A stretch of DNA of 18,669 nucleotides from NCBI GenBank assembly GCA_025934335.1, contig JAICYG010000042.1:1-18669 (forward strand), in the 5' to 3' direction. Positions 7,327 to 13,544 of this stretch are shown in pieces; position 1 is the stretch's first letter; every line of letters begins with the position of its first letter. The notes under the pieces were generated by a model. That model searched no databases, was not told where the DNA came from, and worked only from the letters and a program-made list of their open reading frames with translations. A program made the translations under genes and the position numbers. Source of the stretch: Thermoleophilia bacterium. Lineage in GTDB: Bacteria; Actinomycetota; Thermoleophilia; Gaiellales; Gaiellaceae.

Positions 7327-7899
7327 ATGACGCGTGACTACCTCAGCGACGAAGGGCTGGCGGCGCTCCTCGCACGGGGCGACGAGCAGGCACTGGCCCT
7401 GCTCTACGACCGCTACGGGCGCGTCGCCTACTCGCTCGCGCGCCGCATCGTCCGCGACGGCGCGCTCGCCGAGGACGTCGTCCAAGAGGCCTTCATGACC
7501 CTCTGGCGCGGGTCGCGCGACTACCGGCCGGAACGGGCGTCGGTCAAGGCGTACCTGTTGATGATCGTCCATCGCCGCGCGGTCGACATCGTCCGCCGCG
7601 AGGAGCGGCGAAGGACGGAGGTGCTCGACGCGGATACCAGGACCGAGGGCGCGGACACGACGAGCGACCAGGTCTGGGCCGGTCTCGAGGCCGGTCGTGT
7701 GCGCGAGGCGCTTGCGCAGCTGACCGACGAGCAGCGGGAGCTCGTCGTTCTCGCCTACTTCGAGGGGTTCACGCAGGCCGAGCTCGCCTCGCGCCTCGGT
7801 CTTCCGCTCGGCACGGTCAAGAGCCGCACCTTCGCCGGGATGGAGAAGCTTCGATCGATTCTCGAACGGGAGGACCAGTGGATCGCTTCGAAGCGCTGA
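7327..7899 (+). CDS. ECF-family RNA polymerase sigma factor
   Basis: A 190-residue extracytoplasmic-function sigma factor. Region 2 spans about residues 24-90 and includes LYDRYGRVAYSLARRIV, the DVVQEAFMTLWR helix that contacts the -10 element and RNA polymerase, and a region ending VDIVRREERRR. Region 4 spans about 125-180, with LTDEQRELVVLAYFEGFTQ, the helix-turn-helix AELASRLGLPLGTVKSR and FAGMEKLRSIL. The ATG at 7327 gives the usual family length; a TTG at 7306 with a well-spaced AGGGAG would add seven residues and cannot be excluded. Its stop overlaps the anti-sigma start by 22 bases, so the pair is coupled and the factor is presumably held inactive at the membrane until released. The SigK/RskA type of system is the closest known model. 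Confidence 0.92.
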   Translation: MTRDYLSDEGLAALLARGDEQALALLYDRYGRVAYSLARRIVRDGALAEDVVQEAFMTLWRGSRDYRPERASVKAYLLMIVHRRAVDIVRREERRRTEVLDADTRTEGADTTSDQVWAGLEAGRVREALAQLTDEQRELVVLAYFEGFTQAELASRLGLPLGTVKSRTFAGMEKLRSILEREDQWIASKR

Positions 7900-8522
7900 T
7901 CCCGGCCTACGCGCTCGACGCGCTCGCCGAGCACGAGCGGCGCGAGCTGGAGGGCCACCTGCACACCTGCGACAGGTGCCGGTCGGAGCTGCGGGCCTAC
8001 CAGGAGTCCGCGGCCTCGCTCGCCTATGCGACGCCGCTCGCCGACCCCCCGGCGGCGCTGCGCGAACGGATCTTGCACGACGCAGTGGCCGAGCTCGAGC
8101 CGCGGGCGCCGCGCCGGGGCCGGCTGGGCCGCCCGCGCTGGATCGTCGTCGCTCCCGTGATCGTCGCAGGAGCAACGGCGGCCATCGTGATCGCGGTCGT
8201 GCCCGGTCAGGGCTCGAAGACGAGCTGGATACACAGCGCGACGAATCGCGTCGCCCTCTCGAGCGGAAAGGGCGTCGTCGTCGTCTCGGGTAGCCGCGGC
8301 GCACTCCTCCCGTCGCTCGCCGACGCCCCCTCCGGCCGCACCTACGAAGCATGGGTCGTCCGTGGCAGCACGCCCATCCCGGCAGGCACGTTCCGCACGG
8401 GCAACCGCCCCGTGCTCCTGACGGTTCCGGTTCGGCGCGGCGACACCGTCGCCGTCACCGTCGAGCCCGCGGCCGGCTCGAAGGCGCCGACGTCGACGCC
8501 GATCGCGACTGCGCGGGTCTAG
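7878..8522 (+). CDS. Anti-sigma factor, zinc-finger / RskA-like, single-pass membrane
   Basis: A 214-residue membrane anti-sigma factor. The cytosolic N-terminus holds the zinc-binding motif H27-x3-C31-x2-C34 (in EGHLHTCDRCRSEL), the hallmark of ZAS-type anti-sigma domains that clamp the sigma factor. A linker with a helix around residues 55-75 leads to one membrane helix at about 88-108 (WIVVAPVIVAGATAAIVIAVV region). The outer domain (about 115-214) contains YEAWVVRGSTPIPAGTF, a recognisable RskA C-terminal signature. The GTG start at 7878 has GGGAGG ending four bases before it and lies inside the end of the sigma gene. Regulated proteolysis on the outer side and in the membrane is the known release route for this family. 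Its stop shares a CTAG with tatC. Confidence 0.9.
   Translation: MDRFEALIPAYALDALAEHERRELEGHLHTCDRCRSELRAYQESAASLAYATPLADPPAALRERILHDAVAELEPRAPRRGRLGRPRWIVVAPVIVAGATAAIVIAVVPGQGSKTSWIHSATNRVALSSGKGVVVVSGSRGALLPSLADAPSGRTYEAWVVRGSTPIPAGTFRTGNRPVLLTVPVRRGDTVAVTVEPAAGSKAPTSTPIATARV
8519..8522. other. CTAG shared by two convergent stop codons
   Basis: As at 2911, CTAG provides TAG on both strands: it ends the anti-sigma factor on the plus strand and tatC on the minus strand, so there is no space for a terminator between the operons. Confidence 0.9.
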
Positions 8523-9292
8523 TACCCTGACGACGGCGCCGACAGCTGCGGCTCACGATGCCAGCGGCGCTCGAAGAAGACCGCCAGCCAGATCGAGGCT
8601 TCGAAGAGAACCGCGAGCGGAATCGTCTCGACGACCGTGGTAACCGGATCGACGCCGGGCAGCGCCACGCCGATGACCGCGACGATGAAGTAGCCGATCC
8701 GCCGATTGCGACGAAGCCGGGCAGAGCTGAGAGCGCGAACGCGGACCAGGCCGAGGACCGCGATCGGCAGCTCGAAGACGGCACCGCAGGCCGCGAGAAC
8801 GAGGACCGCGAACGACAGGTAGTCGCTCGCCCTCACCTGGATGTCATAGACGCCGGAGTCGTAGTTGGTGAGGAAACGCAAGGCAGCCGGAAGCGCGACC
8901 CGATCGCCGAAGCCGACACCGATCGCCATCAGCCCGACGGCGAGCGCCACGAACGTGTTGATGCCGCTCGCTGCGCGGGAGTCGATTGCGGGGGCGAAGT
9001 ACGCCCACAGCTGCCAGAGAACGATCGGCAGGGCCAGCGCGATCCCGATCACGATGCTCAGCTTCAAGGAGGTCGTGAACGGCTCCGCGACGCCGAAGGT
9101 GACGAGCTGGCGATGCCGCACGGGGAGCGCACGTACGAGCACCTCGAGGACGCGCCGATGAACGAGATACCCGACGATCGTCCCGGCCACAACCGCGCCG
9201 CCGGCGACGATCAACCGCGAGCGAAGCTCATCGAGATGATCGACGAGACTCAGTTCCTCGCCGTAGCTGCAGCGACGCGGAAGGCGGATCAC
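8519..9292 (-). CDS. tatC: Twin-arginine translocase subunit TatC
   Basis: A 257-residue polytopic membrane protein with the six-helix plan of TatC, the receptor for twin-arginine signal peptides. The N-terminal family signature DHLDELRSRL is at residues 18-27. The essential glutamate lies in VAEPFTTSLKLS (E70-P71), followed by the conserved membrane run ALPIVLWQLWAYFAPA. Family-specific stretches FLTNYDSGVYDIQVRASDYL and PGVDPVT come later. Length is normal for TatC. The GTG start overlaps the tatA stop as GTGA, so the two subunits are made together. No separate tatB is seen, so this is probably a minimal TatA-TatC system. The propeller protein in this window is a clear candidate substrate. 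Confidence 0.95.
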   Translation of the reverse strand: MIRLPRRCSYGEELSLVDHLDELRSRLIVAGGAVVAGTIVGYLVHRRVLEVLVRALPVRHRQLVTFGVAEPFTTSLKLSIVIGIALALPIVLWQLWAYFAPAIDSRAASGINTFVALAVGLMAIGVGFGDRVALPAALRFLTNYDSGVYDIQVRASDYLSFAVLVLAACGAVFELPIAVLGLVRVRALSSARLRRNRRIGYFIVAVIGVALPGVDPVTTVVETIPLAVLFEASIWLAVFFERRWHREPQLSAPSSGY

Positions 9293-9498
9293 GCCGCTTC
9301 CTTCGTCTCCTCGACGACGACCACCGGCGCCTCGTGAACCTCAAGGGGCTCGGACGGGTTACCCGTGACCGACTCCTTGAACTCACGCATCCCCTTGCCG
9401 AGGCCACGGCCCATCTCGGGCAGGCGCTTCGGCCCGAAGATCACGAGCGCAAGGACGCCGAGCAGAAGCAGTTCAGGGAAGCCAACAAAACCTGGCAT
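9289..9498 (-). CDS. tatA: Twin-arginine translocase subunit TatA
   Basis: A 69-residue TatA family protein. An outward N-terminus is followed by one short membrane helix (PELLLLGVLALVI), the hinge FGPKRLPE at residues 21-28 and an amphipathic helix (GRGLGKGMREFKES), then an acidic tail. This is the pore-forming or membrane-thinning subunit of the Tat pathway, which moves folded proteins. The ATG at 9498 has AAAGGAAG about seven bases upstream on the coding strand. The stop overlaps the tatC start by four bases. A perfect hairpin lies between this gene and the ferritin-like gene upstream on the same strand. Confidence 0.93.
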   Translation of the reverse strand: MPGFVGFPELLLLGVLALVIFGPKRLPEMGRGLGKGMREFKESVTGNPSEPLEVHEAPVVVVEETKEAA

Positions 9499-9538
9499 AT
9501 CGATCTTCCTTTCGCGAGAGGCTGTGAGTGTGTGCGGT

Positions 9539-9568
9539 GCGGGGCGGCCACGAGCGCGGCCGCCCCGC
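9539..9568 (-). terminator. Perfect GC-rich hairpin between ferritin-like gene and tatA
   Basis: Arms 9539-9549 (GCGGGGCGGCC) and 9558-9568 (GGCCGCCCCGC) are perfect inverted repeats of 11 bp around an 8-base loop. The hairpin begins 10 bases after the ferritin-like stop codon. No run of T follows on the minus strand, so it is not a classical intrinsic terminator; it may be a partial terminator, a Rho-type stop region or an mRNA 3'-end stabiliser that sets different levels of the ferritin-like and Tat transcripts. Confidence 0.6.
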
Positions 9569-9578
9569 AGGGGACGAG

Positions 9579-10385
9579 CTAGGCCGGGCTCGGTGCGATC
9601 ACGTAGAAGCCGGTGCCGTTCTTCGACGGGTTGCCGGGGAACGTGAGCATCTGGCCGGGAGCCGACGTCTGCTTGCCGAAGCCGAAGCCGGCCTTCTCCA
9701 GTTCGGCGACAACCGCGGCCATCGACTTGACCGTGTAGGTCTCGAAGCCTTTGTTGTTCGGCACCGTCGCCTTCGAGAGCTTCTTGCCCTCGACCACCGA
9801 CTGTGCGTAGCGGGCGAGGACGCGGTGCTCGGCCTCGGTGCCGAGGATCTCGCCTGCATAGCGGGCAAGCTTGTCCTGCTTCGCGTGCGCGAAGACGGTG
9901 ATGCCTGTGAGGTACGCGTTGATGAAGAGCGTCTCCGCCACCTCGATCGTCTTGAACAGGTTGATGTTGCCCGGGCCGAGCGCAGCGTTCGGCACCCAGA
10001 ACTGGGTCGTCAGCGGCTTCGCGCCGAGAGACGAGAGCGCCGAGTAGTGGTCGAACTCGGTCTGGTTCGCGGCCTTCAAGACCGGGATGAAGGGCGCGAC
10101 CTTCGTGCCGGGGGCGGCCTTCACTGCCGCGCTAAGGACGGTGACGGCGAGCGCCTCTGCCGTGACCGCAGTCGTCGTCACGGTCGCGACCGAGTCTGCG
10201 CTCGAACGCGAGATCCCCGCGAGGGCCGATCCGGCCGGGCCGAGCACGCCGACGCCTACCGTGGCGATGGCGGCCTTCTTGAGGAGCCCACCGCGAGTCG
10301 AGCGCGATGTGCCCACGTCCTCCAGGACGTTGTCGAGATACTGGAGGTCGTCGTGCGCGCGCTCGATGCGCTCCACCTCAGACAT
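9579..10385 (-). CDS. Secreted ferritin-like diiron protein
   Basis: A 268-residue protein. Residues 1-30 are a charged cytosolic-type lead, then STRGGLLKKAAIATVGVGVLG (from 29) forms a signal or anchor ending near AGSALA. The rest is a ferritin-like four-helix domain with a plausible full diiron ligand set: E77 in helix 1, E110-x2-H113 in helix 2, E151 (or E148) in helix 3 and E184-x2-H187 in helix 4. The family is common in high-GC actinobacteria as exported ferritin-like proteins, with proposed roles in iron or peroxide handling. The signal resembles a Tat signal but carries Arg-Gly where twin arginine is expected. GGGAGGA lies five bases before the ATG. TatA/TatC genes follow on the same strand. 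Enzyme activity is not shown. Confidence 0.8.
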   Translation of the reverse strand: MSEVERIERAHDDLQYLDNVLEDVGTSRSTRGGLLKKAAIATVGVGVLGPAGSALAGISRSSADSVATVTTTAVTAEALAVTVLSAAVKAAPGTKVAPFIPVLKAANQTEFDHYSALSSLGAKPLTTQFWVPNAALGPGNINLFKTIEVAETLFINAYLTGITVFAHAKQDKLARYAGEILGTEAEHRVLARYAQSVVEGKKLSKATVPNNKGFETYTVKSMAAVVAELEKAGFGFGKQTSAPGQMLTFPGNPSKNGTGFYVIAPSPA

Positions 10386-10525
10386 ACATGTCCTCCCTTG
10401 CGTCGGATTACGACGCTGGTTCGTCCGAGGCGTAACCGTGGTTCGGCTGATTTACAGTTTCCTTGCGACTCGCGCGCCTCTACTCGAGAACACGCGCGGG
10501 GATCGCCGGGGAGTCGTCGTCGTCG
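10386..10525 (-). promoter_or_regulatory. Leader and promoter region of the ferritin-like gene
   Basis: These 140 bases lie between the PIG-L stop and the ferritin-like start and must contain the promoter of the latter. Next to the ribosome binding site (GGGAGGA, 10391-10397) is an inverted repeat, GCGTCG at 10400-10405 and CGACGC at 10411-10416, with a 5-base loop. Two direct copies of GGTTCG lie at 10418-10423 and 10440-10445, 22 bases apart, two helical turns. Around 10450-10465 the sequence is locally AT-richer (tttacagtttcc). This arrangement looks like an operator region, but I cannot name the regulator or fix the -35 and -10 elements. Confidence 0.45.
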
Positions 10526-10538
10526 TCAGGCGACGACG
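10521..10538 (-). terminator. Possible hairpin at the 3' end of the long operon
   Basis: CGTCGTC at 10521-10527 can pair with GACGACG at 10532-10538 across a 4-base loop, and the PIG-L stop codon lies inside it. It stems from a run of GTC triplets, so it may be chance, and no T tract follows. It is the only candidate for a transcript end after the ten-gene minus-strand operon. Confidence 0.3.
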
Positions 10539-11161
10539 CGATACACCTGGAACACCTCGGCGTACTCACGGTTGACGTTGATGCCGTGGGTGCGGGCGAC
10601 GTTCCAGACGTACTCGGCGTTCGCGTAGCGGCGGTGCTGCTGCGACGCGTACTTCTCGAGCGCGGCCACCTTGCGCTCGACGTGAGCGCGCTCGAGGGCG
10701 ATGTACGCCTGGTAGCTGAAGTCGAAGTTGTTCCAGGGGATCTCGTAGCCGAGGATCGTGGTGCGCTTGAACGCGCGCAGCCCTTCGCTCGCAATCGTCT
10801 GGTGATCCTGGTGGACATCGTGGAGCGACGGCTGGAAGACGCAGTCGGGCTGCCAGTCGTTCCAGATCTCGATCAGCAGCTCGAGGATCTCCTGGCGGTG
10901 CCTTGGGAACGTGCGCACGTCGAAGTCGTGCACCGTCAGGTTGCCCGCGGGGATGCCGATCTCGGCAGTCGCCTCGCGCACCTCGCGGGCGAGCGTGTCC
11001 GGCGCGAAGCCCTCCGGCAGCGACCGTGTCGCAATCGAGAAGGCGACGTAGCGGACGTCCGCGCCCTGCTCGACGAGCCGCGCCATCGTCCCACCGCAAC
11101 CGAACTCGCCGTCGTCGGTGTGCGGAGCGAGCACGAGCGCCCGCTTGACGCCCTCGATCAC
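10526..11161 (-). CDS. PIG-L family deacetylase (LmbE-like)
   Basis: A 211-residue zinc-dependent deacetylase of the PIG-L/LmbE fold. The metal site is visible as PHTDDGEFGCGG at residues 13-24 (the usual PHPDD with Thr for Pro) and as SLHDVHQDH at 112-120, with H114, H117 and H120. Family members remove acetyl groups from N-acetylglucosamine-type sugars in mycothiol, GPI or polysaccharide synthesis. The neighbouring O-antigen ligase-like and FlgD-like genes favour a surface glycan substrate, but mycothiol-type metabolism is an alternative in actinobacteria, more so given the sulfur genes upstream. The GTG start overlaps the upstream stop as GTGA. It is the last gene of the operon. Confidence 0.87.
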   Translation of the reverse strand: MIEGVKRALVLAPHTDDGEFGCGGTMARLVEQGADVRYVAFSIATRSLPEGFAPDTLAREVREATAEIGIPAGNLTVHDFDVRTFPRHRQEILELLIEIWNDWQPDCVFQPSLHDVHQDHQTIASEGLRAFKRTTILGYEIPWNNFDFSYQAYIALERAHVERKVAALEKYASQQHRRYANAEYVWNVARTHGINVNREYAEVFQVYRVVA

Positions 11162-12597
11162 GCCGGCACCTCGATCGGCCGCCGCGCCCCGAGAGCGACG
11201 AGCGCGAGCAGGCCCCAGAACGTCGGGTCCTCGAAGAGCGCGTTGTAGAAGAGGCAGTGCACGAGGATCGCGACCAAGGCTAATCCGAACGCGAGGCGTG
11301 CAGCGCCGTCGAAGGTTCCCCGGATGCGCGCGAACGCCGCGAGGAGCGCCGCGACCACGAGCCAGACGAGGAGCGCGAGGCCCGGAAAGCCCGTTTCTGC
11401 GAGCACCGTCACCGGCGTCGTGTGCGAGGCGGCCGCCTTCGGCTCCTTCCCTTTCAGACCGGCCAGATCGGCATAGGCACGCCGGAACCCGCCCACGCCG
11501 ACGCCGACGACCGGGTGGTGCACGCCCACCTTCAGGCCCTTGCTGACGAGCGTCGAGCGGCCGCTCGTCACGTGCGAGAGGGACGCTTTCTTCCGAACGG
11601 CGGGCGAGACGAGGACCGCGACCACGAGCACAGCAGCTGCGACCACGACCACGATCAGCCCGTGGCGGCGCGACGCGACGACAGAGCCGACGACGGCCGC
11701 GGCGATCAACGACACGAAACTCGACTGCGAGAACGAGGGTAAGAGACCCGCCCAGGTGATCGCGACCGTCAGGACCGCGGCGATCCGCCAGAGCGCGTCG
11801 CCACGGCGGAGCAGCACGATCGCGAGACTCGCCAGGATCCCGACGACGAGGAAGCGACCGTAGATCGACGGGTCGTAGAAGACCGAGTTGACGCGGTAGA
11901 ACCAGCCGCTCGGCGCATACGCGTTGTCGACCTTCACCTTCGGGTTCCAGAAGATGTTGCGGGTCTGGTACTGGACGATCCCGATCAGCGCGAACGCGAG
12001 CGCCATCAGCGCGAGTTGCACGTAGAGCGTCAGCACCCACGGCCGCGACCAACGCAGGCGCGCGAGCGCCACGGCGAGCAGCCCGAACGGCAGCACGAAG
12101 AAGAGCAGCTCGATCGCGCCCTGCCGCACGTCCTCCGTCCACAGAAGCGACAGCCCCTCCCAGCCGACGAAGAGCGCGAGCGGGTTCGCGAGCGGGCCGA
12201 GCTCACGCTCCCGCGGCTCGTCGCCGAAGAGCTCCCACGCGAGCGCGACCGCCGCCGCGGCGACGACGCCGTACAGCGGCAGCAGCAGGTTCGCCTCGGT
12301 CGAGCCGACGTGCACGGGGAAGCGCGCCGGGACGCATGCGAGCGTGGCAATCGCGAGCAGCCACGGGACGCGGAGGAGCACGAACCCTCCGACTGCCGCT
12401 CCGATCGCCGCGAGCACGGCGGCGGCGGCAAGCAGGCGGTGGTGGCCGTGCGGCGCCAGGTAGACGACGAGGCCGCCGCAACCGACCGCCCACGCCGCCA
12501 GGCCGGCGACCCGCAGGTCACGGCGATGGGCCGCGATCAGGATGCCCACGCCGACGCCGCCGACGGCGCCGAGCACCTGCGCCGCGCCGGCGGTCAC
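11158..12597 (-). CDS. O-antigen ligase / polymerase-like membrane protein (Wzy_C)
   Basis: A 479-residue protein with about 11-13 membrane helices and the periplasmic-type loop of the Wzy_C (O-antigen ligase) family. Conserved elements are SGRSTL at 345-350, HHPVVGVGVGGF at 360-371, SHTTP at 391-395 and ETGFPGL at 401-407. Such proteins polymerise or attach lipid-linked glycan units outside the membrane. The large loop around 210-245 (IVQYQTRNIFW to SVFYDPSIYGRF) also fits the family. It starts at GTG 12597, overlapping the FlgD-like stop as GTGA; longer in-frame sequence upstream is arginine-rich shadow. It would work with a flippase such as the one at the left of the window, though the two lie in different operons. 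Confidence 0.85.
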   Translation of the reverse strand: MTAGAAQVLGAVGGVGVGILIAAHRRDLRVAGLAAWAVGCGGLVVYLAPHGHHRLLAAAAVLAAIGAAVGGFVLLRVPWLLAIATLACVPARFPVHVGSTEANLLLPLYGVVAAAAVALAWELFGDEPRERELGPLANPLALFVGWEGLSLLWTEDVRQGAIELLFFVLPFGLLAVALARLRWSRPWVLTLYVQLALMALAFALIGIVQYQTRNIFWNPKVKVDNAYAPSGWFYRVNSVFYDPSIYGRFLVVGILASLAIVLLRRGDALWRIAAVLTVAITWAGLLPSFSQSSFVSLIAAAVVGSVVASRRHGLIVVVVAAAVLVVAVLVSPAVRKKASLSHVTSGRSTLVSKGLKVGVHHPVVGVGVGGFRRAYADLAGLKGKEPKAAASHTTPVTVLAETGFPGLALLVWLVVAALLAAFARIRGTFDGAARLAFGLALVAILVHCLFYNALFEDPTFWGLLALVALGARRPIEVPA

Positions 12598-13532
12598 GCC
12601 ACCACCACGGCGCAGACGGCGCTGTGGTTCGCAACCGTCACGTAGAGGCGGTAGACCCCCGGCCGCTTCGGCGCGCGGAGGTGCAGCGTCCCGCGCGGGA
12701 GCGTCCCGGAGCGCCCGTGCAGCCGCCACGCAACCCGCGGCGCGTCGGTCGACACCCGGATCGCGAACCGGCCGCCGGGCCGCACGACGACCCGCCTCCG
12801 CGCCAGCGCCACGTAGCGGATCTGCCCGATCGCGAACGGCTTCCCGGTGGAGCGATTGCCCGCGCGGTCCTGCGCGGCCGCGCCGAGAACGTAGCGGCCG
12901 GGCGGCAGCGACCTGGTCGTTCCGGGCTTCTTGCCGTTCCAGGTCAACTCGCCGGTGAGCTTCTGTCCGAGCGTGTAGACGACCTGCTTGCCGCGCAACA
13001 GCAGGATCGCGTGCGCGGGCTCGCTGACGCGGTAGCGGACGCGGAACGTGTCCCCGTGCCCGTCGCCGTCGGGCGAGAGGATCGGGTACTTCGTCCTCGC
13101 GAGCACCGTGATCTCCGGCGGCTTCGTGTCGAGGACGATGTCGCTCGGGAGCACGATCGTCCGGTGTGAGTTCGTGAGCTTCACCACCGCGTGGTAGGTA
13201 CCGTCCGCGACGAGCGTCCCGGCCTCCGTGAACGCGTCCCAGACAACGTTCACCTTCTCGCGCGGGCGGACGGAGCGGTCGACGAGCAGGTCGGCCACCT
13301 TTTCGCCGCCCGACCGCTCGATCCAGACGTCGATCCGCTCGGCCTTGCGCACCCGGAAGTGGATGCGCGCGAGCCGGGTGCGCGCCACCTTGCTGTCGGG
13401 CGAGAAGACCTGGCCCGGTTGCGTGCCGTAGATCGGCGACAGCTCGAGCTTCGCCCGCTCCGTGAGCGAGAACGCCGCCGCGGTCACCGCGAGCAGGACC
13501 AGGACGAAAGCGGTCGGCAGGACGCGGGACAC
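12594..13532 (-). CDS. Secreted FlgD-like Ig-domain protein
   Basis: A 312-residue protein with an N-terminal signal anchor (residues 4-21, VLPTAFVLVLLAVTAAAF) and at least two FlgD-type immunoglobulin-like units. The first runs from QVFSPDSK (41-48) to the TYHAVVKLTN strand. The second begins ILSPDGDGHGDTF (151-163), close to the S-P-N-G-D-G-x-N-D signature of surface and gliding-type repeats, continues with LTWNGKK, and ends PPGRYVLGAAAQDRAGN (210-226). A third beta-rich part (about 240-312) includes RVSTDAPRVAWRLHGRSG. It is probably a structural or adhesion protein, or a helper for surface glycan display. The GTG start lies 12 bases after the exporter stop. No enzyme function is visible. 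Confidence 0.72.
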   Translation of the reverse strand: MSRVLPTAFVLVLLAVTAAAFSLTERAKLELSPIYGTQPGQVFSPDSKVARTRLARIHFRVRKAERIDVWIERSGGEKVADLLVDRSVRPREKVNVVWDAFTEAGTLVADGTYHAVVKLTNSHRTIVLPSDIVLDTKPPEITVLARTKYPILSPDGDGHGDTFRVRYRVSEPAHAILLLRGKQVVYTLGQKLTGELTWNGKKPGTTRSLPPGRYVLGAAAQDRAGNRSTGKPFAIGQIRYVALARRRVVVRPGGRFAIRVSTDAPRVAWRLHGRSGTLPRGTLHLRAPKRPGVYRLYVTVANHSAVCAVVVA

Positions 13533-13544
13533 GCCCGCGCGATT

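Noticed and set aside
6586..8352. A 588-codon minus-strand frame that could be read as a larger protein fused to the phosphoribosyltransferase.
   Set aside because: The part beyond 7248 is an arginine-rich shadow of the sigma and anti-sigma genes. The phosphoribosyltransferase fold is complete from the ATG at 7248.
10501..10545. Run of GTC/GTCGTC triplets as a possible microsatellite or CRISPR-like repeat.
   Set aside because: It is short, partly coding, and typical of GC-rich low complexity; there are no spacers or longer repeat units.
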